From: Planctomycetota bacterium
Lineage (GTDB): Bacteria > Planctomycetota > Phycisphaerae > SM23-33 > FEN-1343
Direction of reading: 5' to 3'
Length of the DNA stretch: 6,477 bases
Assembly (NCBI GenBank): GCA_013203365.1
Contig: JABMQG010000498.1
Location: 1-6,477, forward strand
The notes beneath the pieces are model-generated. The model searched no databases. It worked only from the letters and a program-made list of their open reading frames with translations, and was not told the origin of the DNA. The translations under genes and the position numbers were made by a program. Positions 1 to 6,371 of the stretch are shown in pieces. Numbering within the stretch: position 1 is the stretch's first letter; the number at the start of each line of letters is the position of its first letter.

Positions 1-4
1 CTGT

Positions 5-934
5 TCACATGTCATCATAGCCCAGTTGCTTTTTCATCACCGATGCGATTGACTTGACCTGCGCCTTCTCCTTGGCGGAAAGTTCGTTCATCGTGGCGAT
101 GTTTGCCTCAGTGGTAGCCTGGACAATCGTGCCCCAGGGGAAAACGCTGTTCAGTTTTTCGCCGTTCCACGACGGGTACATCAACGTGTCGCTCCAGCCC
201 AGCCCGAGCTGTTCACAGATCGGCCCCAGTGCCTTTTTCCGATCGGCGACCATGTCTTCGTACCGCAGAATGTGGAGACTTTTCGGATACCGCTGCCGGT
301 AGGTCAGCGCCATGAGTTGCTGAAAGTTCCAGGTCCAGACGTATCGCTCGAGTGAGAGAGGATAAGGCCGTTTCTTCGTGTCGGCGTAACCGGAGTAGGG
401 ATTGCGAACCACGTGCAGAATATGGGCGTCTGGGAAGTCGGCGAGGATCCGCTCGCTGTCCATGCAGATAACCGGGCTGTATCCCAGGAACGCCTTTTCC
501 TGGCCTGAGCGTTTGATGTTTTTCCAGCTGTCGAACGTCGCCTGGAAGAATGCGTGAACTACGTTGGCGCGTGTTCGCTGCTTGCCTTCCAGAAGGCGCA
601 GGAACGTAGCCTTGCGGTCTTCCTCGCTCATCTGCAGGTCTGCGTCGAAGAACTTGCTTCGGCGAGGCACCCGCAGGCGGCACTTGAGTTCTTCATCGTA
701 CAACAGCTCGAAATCGTCCGCGAAATTGCCTTCCATGGGCAGCACCGGCCAGCGGTACCTGAACGGAACGGTTGAATGGAGATAGTCAGCCACTGTCGCC
801 GTGCCCAATTGTGATTCGAATGGGTAGGTCAATAGCTGGGGGTGGCCATCGAAAATGCGGTGGGTCGTGTTTCCCCCGTTCTCGTACATGGCCGATATCA
901 TGATCAATCCATATTTATTACCGTTGGCAGTCAT
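5..934 (-). CDS. Sulfotransferase family protein (PAPS-dependent type)
   Basis: Predicted 309-residue soluble protein, probably transferring a sulfuryl group from PAPS to a hydroxyl or amino group, plausibly on a carbohydrate given the neighbours. The N-terminus has a beta strand followed by a loop around residues 15-32 (AMYENGGNTTHRIFDGHP), in the place of the 5'-phosphosulfate-binding loop, though not the usual PRSGTT form. Residues 171-185 (HILHVVRNPYSGYAD) match the 3'-phosphate-binding segment, with Arg177 and Ser181 as likely ligands. The length suits bacterial family members. An in-frame TTG at 973 would add 13 residues, but the ATG at 934 is chosen because AGGAAAGGAA lies 9 nt upstream. 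The gene follows the dehydrogenase on the same strand after 173 bp, so it may be co-transcribed or have its own promoter. The family is fairly sure from the fold motifs; the substrate is unknown. Confidence 0.82.
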   Translation of the reverse strand: MTANGNKYGLIMISAMYENGGNTTHRIFDGHPQLLTYPFESQLGTATVADYLHSTVPFRYRWPVLPMEGNFADDFELLYDEELKCRLRVPRRSKFFDADLQMSEEDRKATFLRLLEGKQRTRANVVHAFFQATFDSWKNIKRSGQEKAFLGYSPVICMDSERILADFPDAHILHVVRNPYSGYADTKKRPYPLSLERYVWTWNFQQLMALTYRQRYPKSLHILRYEDMVADRKKALGPICEQLGLGWSDTLMYPSWNGEKLNSVFPWGTIVQATTEANIATMNELSAKEKAQVKSIASVMKKQLGYDDM

Positions 935-943
935 GCAAGAAGT

Positions 944-953
944 TTCCTTTCCT
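944..953 (-). promoter_or_regulatory. Ribosome binding site of the sulfotransferase gene
   Basis: On the minus strand the bases read AGGAAAGGAA, ending 9 nt before the ATG at 934. This purine-rich Shine-Dalgarno match favours ATG-934 over the upstream in-frame TTG at 973. Confidence 0.6.
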
Positions 954-1058
954 GCTGGAGGTCGATATAGCAAAAACGGTTATGTAAGTTGTAGTTATAG
1001 TCGGTTCAGATAGTAAGAAACCTTTAGGGCATCTAGCTGCTTGGGGAAACAGCCTTGA

Positions 1059-1094
1059 CGGCCGGCAGGCGAAGCCACGGTCTCTGCCGGGCCG
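1059..1094 (-). terminator. GC-rich hairpin after the dehydrogenase gene, possible terminator
   Basis: Bases 1062-1068 (CCGGCAG) pair perfectly with 1084-1090 (CTGCCGG). Skipping one bulged base (1091), the stem extends by three pairs (1059-1061 with 1092-1094), giving ten pairs around a 15-nt loop. It starts 14 nt beyond the dehydrogenase stop codon in the direction of transcription. The bases after it on the minus strand (TCAAGGCTGTTTCCCC) lack a clear T-run, so it is a weak intrinsic terminator at best. It could also be an mRNA 3'-end stabilising structure, or allow partial read-through into the sulfotransferase gene. The rest of the 935-1107 gap is AT-richer and probably holds leader or promoter sequence, but no convincing -35/-10 pair is visible. 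Confidence 0.35.
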
Positions 1095-1107
1095 CTACAG
1101 AGAAGCG

Positions 1108-2400
1108 TTAATTGCACTGGGTCAGACCGACCTTATCTGATGCCGGCTCCGGCAGAATGTAGCGGAAATCAAGTACCCTTCGGTCAGCGAGGAGCTTTCG
1201 CTTTACGACGAATTCGTCCCAGGCGGTGAGTATCACGACGACCGAAGCCGCCTGGACAAGTGCTTCCATCGAGCCGGCGTATTCGATGGGCAGCGCGTAG
1301 GCTTGGTGGAAGTTGTTCATCGCAAGTGGATCGTAGGCTGTAATATTGGCGTGCCCGGCCTCCAGCAGCCCGGCGATGACGGCCCGCGAGGGGCTGTCGC
1401 GGACGTCGTCAGAGTTTGGCTTGAAGGCCAGGCCGAGAATACCGACGGTTTCATCTCTAGCGGCGGTCTGCAGGATCTGCTCGGTTACGCGATCCTTGAT
1501 ACGTTCGTTTGCCTGGAGCACCTGGCGGATCAGCCCTGGCGAGTAGCCTTTCGCCTCGGCCCGAGCACACAGGGCCAGTGTGTCTTTCGGCAGACAGTAA
1601 CCGCCGAACCCGCATCCGGGGTAGACGTAGCTGGTCATCTTCGCCGGGCTGCCCGACCAGCGTTTGTCCGTGTGCAGGATGCGAAACGCCTGGCCGATTT
1701 CGATGCCGCCTATTGCGCGGGCAATGCACGACATCTCGTTGGAGTAGCTTATCAGCGTGGCAAGGAGTGTATTGGAGAGATACTTAATGAACTCGGCGGT
1801 ATTCCATGAGACCCGAAAGATCGGGGCATTGAAGGAATGATAGATTTCTTCTAGAAGCTCCATGCCGGCGGCGCCGTCTGTGCCGATGACGATACGGTCG
1901 GGGCTGACGAAATCTTCCCAGGCGTATCCTTCCCGCAGGAATTCCGGGTTATTAGCCAGGGCCACGTCATGCCCGAGGACAAGGCCTCCAGCGGCAATCA
2001 ACGGGGCGATCACTTCCTTCGTGACCCCTGGAGGGACGGTGGATTTGATGACAAGAATCTTCAATTCCCCGCCATCGACGGCTTTCAGGGCCTCACCGAC
2101 GGCGTTTTGGAGGGCCGACAGATCGGCGTTTCCGTCGGGTCCGCAGGGCGTGCCGACGCAGAAGAAGATCACCCTGCTGGCCTTCACGGCTTCGGTGAGC
2201 GAATCGACGACGGCAAGGTTGCCTCCCAGGTGCTCGGCGAGTTTTTCGCGCAGGTGCGGCTCGTGGAACGGCACTTTTTTTCGCCGAATCAGGTCGGTCT
2301 TTTTCGCATCGATGTCGTAGGCGAACACTCGTAGGCCCTTCTCGCAGAAGCCAAGTGCGGTCGTCAAGCCCACAAAACCAAGCCCCGCAACGGCGATCAT
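1108..2400 (-). CDS. Nucleotide-sugar 6-dehydrogenase (UDP-glucose dehydrogenase-like)
   Basis: A 430-residue cytosolic enzyme of the UDP-glucose/GDP-mannose dehydrogenase family, which performs two NAD-dependent oxidations at C6 of an NDP-hexose to give an NDP-uronic acid. Visible parts in order: Rossmann GxGxxG at 6-11 (GLGFVG) with Asp29 ending strand 2; CVGTP at 81-85; KSTVPPG at 119-125; NPEFLREG at 151-158; the central helix AEFIKYLSNTLLA with catalytic-type Lys207 and Asn211; the active-site loop GCGFGGYCLPKD at 263-274 with the nucleophile Cys270; and the C-terminal GLAFKPNSDDVRDSPS at 324-339. Length is normal. The usual GGSC is GGYC here, and the substrate segment reads DKRW (246-249), so this is a divergent subgroup. 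The ATG overlaps the stop of the upstream SDR gene (ATGA), with AAGGAAGG 5 nt before it, implying coupled translation. UDP-glucose is the likeliest substrate by family, but CDP-glucose or another NDP-sugar cannot be excluded. Confidence 0.9.
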   Translation of the reverse strand: MIAVAGLGFVGLTTALGFCEKGLRVFAYDIDAKKTDLIRRKKVPFHEPHLREKLAEHLGGNLAVVDSLTEAVKASRVIFFCVGTPCGPDGNADLSALQNAVGEALKAVDGGELKILVIKSTVPPGVTKEVIAPLIAAGGLVLGHDVALANNPEFLREGYAWEDFVSPDRIVIGTDGAAGMELLEEIYHSFNAPIFRVSWNTAEFIKYLSNTLLATLISYSNEMSCIARAIGGIEIGQAFRILHTDKRWSGSPAKMTSYVYPGCGFGGYCLPKDTLALCARAEAKGYSPGLIRQVLQANERIKDRVTEQILQTAARDETVGILGLAFKPNSDDVRDSPSRAVIAGLLEAGHANITAYDPLAMNNFHQAYALPIEYAGSMEALVQAASVVVILTAWDEFVVKRKLLADRRVLDFRYILPEPASDKVGLTQCN

Positions 2401-3485
2401 GAAGGCCTTCCTTGAGTTTGGAGGAATCGCAGGAACCGGCCCACTCCCTCGGCGACCTCAATGGTAGGCTCGTAACCGAGCATCTTCCTGGCCTTATCCA
2501 GCTTCGGGCACCTGCGGGCCGGGTTGTGCGTGAGGTAGTCTTTCTCTTCCGGGGCGGCGAACCTCACCTTTGCGGAATATCCGGCGACCTGCCGGCCTAT
2601 TGTGGCGTAGAGGTTCGCCAGGTCGAGCATCGAGATTTCCGGCCTTTCGATGCCGATATTGAAGCACTCGAATCGCCCGAAGGTCAACGCCCGCAGGTAC
2701 CCTGCTGCGGCGTCCGCGACGTAGCAGAACGTGCGGGTAGGTGTCCCATCGGAGAGAATCTCGATATCGCGGTTTTCCAGCACCGCCTTGGCGAAGTCGG
2801 CGGGGACGCGACGATCGTCGAGCCTCATTCCCGGGCCGTAATTATTGAATGGACGAACGATCGTAACGGGCACCGCGCGCCTCGTGGCGAAGACGTAGCA
2901 CAATGTTTCGCCGAAGCGTTTCGCCTCGTCATAGCAGGCCCTCGGCCCGATGGCACAGACCATTCCGGGAAAGTCCTCGTCCGTCGGAACGAAGTCGGCG
3001 GGCGGACTGCCGTAGACCTCGCTGCTGGAGAAAAACAACACACCCTTGGCGCCCTGTCGGCAGGCATGATCGAGGACCCGTCGCAGGCCCCAGACGTTCG
3101 CATCCAGCGTCTCCAAGGGGTACTTGCGGTAGAACGTCGGCGATGCAATCGAGGCCATGTGAAGGACATAATCCACGTGCCGCCCGCCAACCAGACCCGC
3201 CAGATCATCGGCGGCTACGTCAAACGAGGTAAGTTCCAGCACATCGTCATGAGCGTCGGCCAATTCGTTTATCCACGCCGGCCGGCCTAATTTGAAATTA
3301 TCCAAGCCCAGAATCTTCCGCACCCCCAGCCTGTGGGCCAATCGTGCGAAGAAGTGCATGAAATAGAAACCCAGGAACCCCGCACAGCCGGTAATCAGCA
3401 CCGTCGATTCACTGAACGCGCCGTCGCAGCCGCAACGGTCAAACGTGTATTTCAGGTCCTCGTTGAGTATTTCGCTGGCAGTCAT
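2397..3485 (-). CDS. Extended SDR, UDP-glucuronate decarboxylase-like (UXS-like) epimerase/dehydratase
   Basis: A 362-residue NAD-dependent extended short-chain dehydrogenase/reductase acting on a nucleotide sugar. The first 27 or so residues form an extra N-terminal segment. The Rossmann motif follows at 33-39 (GCAGFLG) with Asp62 after strand 2. HMASIASP at 109-116, SSSEVYG at 153-159 and GPRACYDEAKR at 180-190 (catalytic Tyr185 and Lys189) match the UDP-glucuronate decarboxylase pattern, including the Glu of SEVYG. Later blocks fit the same family: RPFNNYGPGMRLDDRRV, and near the C-terminus RRCPKLDKARKMLGYEP. The family oxidises C4, loses C6 as CO2 and reduces again, giving an NDP-pentose such as UDP-xylose. 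It lies 60 bp after the cytidylyltransferase gene and overlaps the dehydrogenase gene by 4 bp, consistent with consecutive steps: dehydrogenase makes the uronate, this enzyme decarboxylates it. An epimerase or dehydratase role remains possible. No strong Shine-Dalgarno is seen before the ATG at 3485. Confidence 0.85.
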   Translation of the reverse strand: MTASEILNEDLKYTFDRCGCDGAFSESTVLITGCAGFLGFYFMHFFARLAHRLGVRKILGLDNFKLGRPAWINELADAHDDVLELTSFDVAADDLAGLVGGRHVDYVLHMASIASPTFYRKYPLETLDANVWGLRRVLDHACRQGAKGVLFFSSSEVYGSPPADFVPTDEDFPGMVCAIGPRACYDEAKRFGETLCYVFATRRAVPVTIVRPFNNYGPGMRLDDRRVPADFAKAVLENRDIEILSDGTPTRTFCYVADAAAGYLRALTFGRFECFNIGIERPEISMLDLANLYATIGRQVAGYSAKVRFAAPEEKDYLTHNPARRCPKLDKARKMLGYEPTIEVAEGVGRFLRFLQTQGRPS

Positions 3486-3545
3486 CTGTCACTGTTCGTC
3501 TGAGGGATAATCGGCCAGCCCGCCGGCGTCCTTACCGCGACTGGT

Positions 3546-4412
3546 TCAACTGGCCATGGGCCGTACGGGCCTCAGGCCGTAATCCGAGGGTCCAATGCCC
3601 GCCGTTCTGCGAACCTGGGTCTTGGGGTCTTTCCATATCTTCCACGGCGCTTGGCCGTTCTGCCAGATCTCGTTGAGCATGGCGAACTCCCTGGGCGTGT
3701 CCATGCACTGCCAGTATCCGTCGTGCTTATAGACGCCCAGCTGCCTGTCGGCAACCAGGCGTTCGAAGGTTTCTCGCTCCAGCACGAGGTCGTCGGCCTC
3801 ATCGAAGTAGTCCCAGATTCTCTGGGCGTCGAAGACCATGAATCCGCCGCTGATTAGACCGGCCGTAGCCGCCGGCTTTTCGTTGAATGCGTTCACCCGC
3901 CCGTCGAAGATGGACAGCTCGCCGAACCGTCCTGCCACCCGGACCCCGGTGACTGTTGCCACCAATCCGCTTCGCTTGTGGTGGCGGATCAGCGCGCCGA
4001 TGTTGACGTCTGCGACACCATCGCCGTAGGTCAGGCAGAAAATATCGTCGTCTGCCAGATACTGCCGCACGCGCCACACCCGCCCGCCGGTCATCGTCTG
4101 TTCGCCTGTGTCGGCCAACGTCACTCGCCAGGTGGCCTCGTCAATATTATCGTGGAAGTCCGTATGCTCCGGGTGGCCCAGGTTCACCGTGCAGTCGGAC
4201 ATCATGCAGCGGTAGTTAAGGAAGAATTCCTTGATCATCCAGCCCTTGTACCCAAGGCACAGAACGAAGTCGGATAACCCGTGGGTAGCATAGATCTTCA
4301 TAATGTGCCAGAGAATAGGCTTGCCTGCGATGGGCAACATGGGCTTGGGCACGATTTCGCTGACGTCGCGAATTCGACTTCCCTGCCCGCCGCAAAGAAT
4401 GACCACCTTCAT
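3546..4412 (-). CDS. rfbF: Glucose-1-phosphate cytidylyltransferase-like nucleotidyltransferase
   Basis: A 288-residue cytosolic nucleotidyltransferase; RfbF enzymes join CTP and glucose-1-phosphate into CDP-glucose. The N-terminus MKVVILCGGQGSRI is the nucleotide-binding signature loop, followed by the conserved Lys23 in VPKPMLPI. Segments typical of RfbF rather than of generic sugar nucleotidyltransferases are GKPILWHIMKIY, LGYKGWMIKEFF, TGEQTMTGGR, TYGDGVADVNI (metal-binding Asp), GRFGELSI, FNEKP, GGFMVF and the C-terminal HDGYWQCMDTPREFA ending in QAPWKIW. Members are usually about 257 residues; the surplus here is a C-terminal tail of about 25 residues. The ATG at 4412 fits the family N-terminus and has GGAG 9 nt upstream; an open extension to a TTG at 4517 would add 35 unrelated Pro/Arg-rich residues and is rejected. 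The loop has QGS where RfbF usually has LGT. It is the first gene of the leftward block. The usual partner, CDP-glucose 4,6-dehydratase, is not in this window. Confidence 0.92.
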   Translation of the reverse strand: MKVVILCGGQGSRIRDVSEIVPKPMLPIAGKPILWHIMKIYATHGLSDFVLCLGYKGWMIKEFFLNYRCMMSDCTVNLGHPEHTDFHDNIDEATWRVTLADTGEQTMTGGRVWRVRQYLADDDIFCLTYGDGVADVNIGALIRHHKRSGLVATVTGVRVAGRFGELSIFDGRVNAFNEKPAATAGLISGGFMVFDAQRIWDYFDEADDLVLERETFERLVADRQLGVYKHDGYWQCMDTPREFAMLNEIWQNGQAPWKIWKDPKTQVRRTAGIGPSDYGLRPVRPMAS

Positions 4413-4421
4413 TGGCTCTGA

Positions 4422-4425
4422 CTCC
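4422..4425 (-). promoter_or_regulatory. Ribosome binding site of the cytidylyltransferase gene
   Basis: GGAG on the minus strand, 9 nt before the ATG at 4412. Together with the family N-terminus (MKVVIL), it decides the start against longer in-frame alternatives at 4499 (ATG) and 4517 (TTG). Confidence 0.55.
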
Positions 4426-4437
4426 ACAAGCACTCTG

Positions 4438-4487
4438 CCCGGCTTTGACCGAAACCGGGGGCGCACCGCCGGAGATGGCGGCTGCGC
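4438..4487 (-). promoter_or_regulatory. Two adjacent hairpins in the leader of the cytidylyltransferase operon
   Basis: Hairpin A: 4461-4470 (GCGCACCGCC) pairs with 4477-4487 (GGCGGCTGCGC), ten base pairs with one bulged base (4482) and a 6-nt loop. Hairpin B: 4438-4442 (CCCGG) pairs with 4455-4459 (CCGGG). Both lie in the likely 5' leader, upstream of the Shine-Dalgarno. Neither is followed by a T-run, so they are not obvious attenuator terminators. The sequence directly supports the base pairing only; any regulatory role is inferred. Confidence 0.3.
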
Positions 4488-4540
4488 ACATAAGTTCATC
4501 GGCGGGCGGGGCGGCAAAAGTTAACCTCGCCGGCCATACA

Positions 4541-4616
4541 CAGGTGTTTACCTGCCTACACGAGTAGGCCCATGAGAATGGAACAGGTGAACACCCTAAT
4601 TACCTTGCCTGAGGGT
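4541..4616. promoter_or_regulatory. Cluster of inverted repeats between divergent genes, possible operators
   Basis: The element CAGGTGTTTACCTG (4541-4554; arms CAGGT/ACCTG) and the element GGTGAACACC (4586-4595; arms GGTG/CACC) are near copies of each other. Their centres are about 43 bp apart, near four helical turns. Between them lies a perfect 6-bp stem, GCCTAC-ACGA-GTAGGC (4554-4569). ACCCT (4593-4597) and AGGGT (4612-4616) form a further inverted pair. The position between the leftward operon and the rightward membrane protein gene fits a shared operator, for example for a dimeric repressor. No regulator gene is in the window, so this is inference from symmetry. Confidence 0.4.
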
Positions 4617-4739
4617 AAAGACTTCGACGGCCAATTGACGATCAGCAGCATTGCGGGCGATGATTCAAACACGACTACTGGAAGTTCAAAGCGACGCGGC
4701 AAGTGGCCGCGTGTTTCCGGACAAGGCGATCATGTTTAA
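4572..4739 (+). CDS. Possible small leader ORF (55 aa), unrecognised
   Basis: An ATG at 4572 (second in-frame ATG at 4578) opens 55 codons, starting MRMEQVNTLITLPEGKDFDG and ending in TAA at 4737-4739. About two thirds of the first 30 codons end in G or C, which looks coding-like; the remainder does not. Its end overlaps the preferred ATG (4732) of the membrane protein gene in the arrangement ATGTTTAA, as in translational coupling. AGTAGG lies 9 nt before the second ATG, a mediocre Shine-Dalgarno. No family is recognised. It may be chance, a leader peptide or the remnant of a longer gene. It is incompatible with the membrane protein gene starting at 4651 or 4660 unless the frames overlap. Confidence 0.2.
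   Translation: MRMEQVNTLITLPEGKDFDGQLTISSIAGDDSNTTTGSSKRRGKWPRVSGQGDHV
4635..4664 (+). promoter_or_regulatory. Weak candidate promoter for the membrane protein gene
   Basis: TTGACG (4635-4640) matches the -35 consensus at five of six bases. After an 18-bp spacer, GATGAT (4659-4664) matches the -10 at four of six. A transcript from here would begin near 4671, which fits the ATG at 4732 but not starts at 4651 or 4660. A pair of this quality can occur by chance. Confidence 0.2.
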
Positions 4740-6312
4740 AAACACCGGCCGAGCATGGTTTTTTACGGTCGGTGCCGTTGCGCTGATAGTGGGGCTGTTG
4801 GTGGTTCGGCATATCCACCTAAGCCCCGATTCCATGACATACGCCCTCGTCGCCGATCAGATCAGGTCGGGCCGGGGGTTGCGAGCACCTACGTTCCTTC
4901 TCACTGCCCAACCCGACGGCGCTGGGACCATACCGTTCACGCTGCACTCGCCGCTGCTGCCTGTTCTGCTGGCCATCGTCGGCGGCGTTCGCCCCGGTCA
5001 CGAATGGCCGGCCCAGGCGATCAACGTGGTGGCGCTTGTGGTCAGTTCGCTCTCCGGCTTTTTTCTCGTCCGCCGGCTGGCCGGCGTCGGCGCCGGCGTA
5101 GCCGCCGGCATAGCAGTGGCGATCTTCTGTCCTGTGCTGATGACCTTTCGCTACGTGTGGTCTGAGCCGGCCTTCATCGCATTCGTGCTTGCCTCTGTTT
5201 CGCTGACCGTTGCGGCTCGAAGCCGTCAGCCGCGTGGGAAGGCTTATCTCTTGTTAGCCGGCCTGTCGGCTGCGGCGGCGGTAGCCACGCGACTTATCGG
5301 CGTCGTCTTTATTCCCATGTTTGGATGGGAGGCGTTGCGCACCTGGCGTCGCCGAGGGTTTGGTCCGGCCGTTGGCGTATTCGCGTACAGCGGGTTGTTG
5401 CCTTTGCTGTGTTTCGCCGCCTTGTTTGTTCGAGGCTTATTGCTGTCCGGTTCCGTACGCGGTGTCGACCTGCTCGAAATCGACCGCACGTTCGGCCAAG
5501 CCATGCAAGAAATGCTGGTCGGTACGATCAATTCGTTCGGGATATGGAACTTTGGTCCCAAGGCCCTCCTGGCCGGGTCGGCACCGGTAGGAGCGGCGGC
5601 GTTGATTCTTTACTCGTCCGTCAAGGGCAGTAAGATAGGAGCCCGGCTTGCCCGGAGGGGTTTTGATGCACTGCTGTGGGCAGCCGGGTCGTATTTCGTG
5701 CTTTTTTCCTGGGCCATGGCGACACATCAACCTTCATCCGAATGGCGATTCTGGGTACCGCTGGCAGTGCTTGTGCTGCTGGCAGTCATTGTCTTGATCC
5801 GCTGGGGCTGGCACGTGGGCTCACGGCGTACGCTTCGGCAGTTTCGGGCCCTGCGGCGAGCCGGCTGGCTTGTCACGCTCGCCCTGTTGTGCGCATATTT
5901 GGCGTACGACACCACAGGACGACTCGATGTCAAACCGCAAAAGGTTACAACGGCGGAAACAAAGACGTTTGCTTGGATCATGGAGCATTGCCCGCCACCG
6001 GCGTTGGTTACTACAAACCGGAACGCGCAGCTGGCCTATTTGGGGGGTTATTCGGCAATGGACCTGCCTGGACAATTTTATCGCATCCCGAATGACATGC
6101 GTACTTTCCTGCCCAAACGCATGGCTGAGGTCGGCTCGCGTTACATGGTGCTGTTCGCCAACAAGGAGGGACTGCCAGAAGAGCACAATGGTGATTTCGT
6201 TGCCGCCCTGTCAAGAAGGCAGCAACTCGACTGTCCCCTGAAGCTCGTATTCCAATGTGAAGACGGTGCGGTGTACGCCCTGAAAGAAGTTCCCGGCGTG
6301 GCGACGCCATAG
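4732..6312 (+). CDS. GT-C type multi-spanning membrane protein, probable glycosyltransferase (GT39/ArnT-like)
   Basis: A 526-residue inner-membrane protein. A first hydrophobic segment (about 8-25) is followed by a short loop PDSMTYALVADQIRSGRGL at 32-50. An acidic residue in this position (Asp33) is the hallmark of GT-C enzymes, which use polyprenyl-phosphate-linked sugars on the outer face of the membrane. Many further hydrophobic segments follow, up to about residue 392 (WLVTLALLCAYLAY). The last 134 residues are soluble, with FAWIMEHCPPPALVTTNRN and LAYLGGYSAMDLP resembling the extracytoplasmic tail common in such proteins. The ATG at 4732 is preferred: it puts the membrane segment at the N-terminus and has AAGG 5 nt upstream. 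In-frame TTG 4651 and ATG 4660 would add 27 or 24 hydrophilic residues and have no clear ribosome site. It is divergent from the sugar-nucleotide operon and plausibly uses or modifies the same glycan. The acceptor and donor are unknown; it could also be a non-catalytic GT-C-like protein. Confidence 0.75.
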   Translation: MFKNTGRAWFFTVGAVALIVGLLVVRHIHLSPDSMTYALVADQIRSGRGLRAPTFLLTAQPDGAGTIPFTLHSPLLPVLLAIVGGVRPGHEWPAQAINVVALVVSSLSGFFLVRRLAGVGAGVAAGIAVAIFCPVLMTFRYVWSEPAFIAFVLASVSLTVAARSRQPRGKAYLLLAGLSAAAAVATRLIGVVFIPMFGWEALRTWRRRGFGPAVGVFAYSGLLPLLCFAALFVRGLLLSGSVRGVDLLEIDRTFGQAMQEMLVGTINSFGIWNFGPKALLAGSAPVGAAALILYSSVKGSKIGARLARRGFDALLWAAGSYFVLFSWAMATHQPSSEWRFWVPLAVLVLLAVIVLIRWGWHVGSRRTLRQFRALRRAGWLVTLALLCAYLAYDTTGRLDVKPQKVTTAETKTFAWIMEHCPPPALVTTNRNAQLAYLGGYSAMDLPGQFYRIPNDMRTFLPKRMAEVGSRYMVLFANKEGLPEEHNGDFVAALSRRQQLDCPLKLVFQCEDGAVYALKEVPGVATP

Positions 6313-6371
6313 GCAGCCAATTCACCGTGCCGGCCCGGCGGTTCTTGGAGCAGTTAATACAGCCTTGCAGG

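Noticed and set aside
1303..1809. Plus-strand open frame of 168 codons
   Set aside because: It lies wholly opposite the well-supported dehydrogenase gene and has no recognisable motif.
2412..3290. Long plus-strand open frame of 292 codons
   Set aside because: It is entirely antisense to the SDR gene, whose protein shows all family motifs. The frame has low-complexity, Arg/Gly/Val-rich content and no recognisable domain, so it is a shadow of GC-rich coding DNA.
4413..4517. N-terminal extension of the cytidylyltransferase to TTG 4517 or ATG 4499
   Set aside because: The added residues are Pro/Arg-rich and unlike the family, which begins at MKVVIL. The ATG at 4412 has a well-placed GGAG. The stretch also contains strong leader hairpins.
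4651..4731. Longer N-terminus of the membrane protein from TTG 4651 or ATG 4660
   Set aside because: There is no clear ribosome site, and the hydrophilic segment would precede the first membrane helix. Not fully excluded.
6324..6342. Intrinsic terminator after the membrane protein gene
   Set aside because: Only a short, interrupted GC stem (ACC and GCCG pairing with CGGC and GGT) is present, and no T-run follows.
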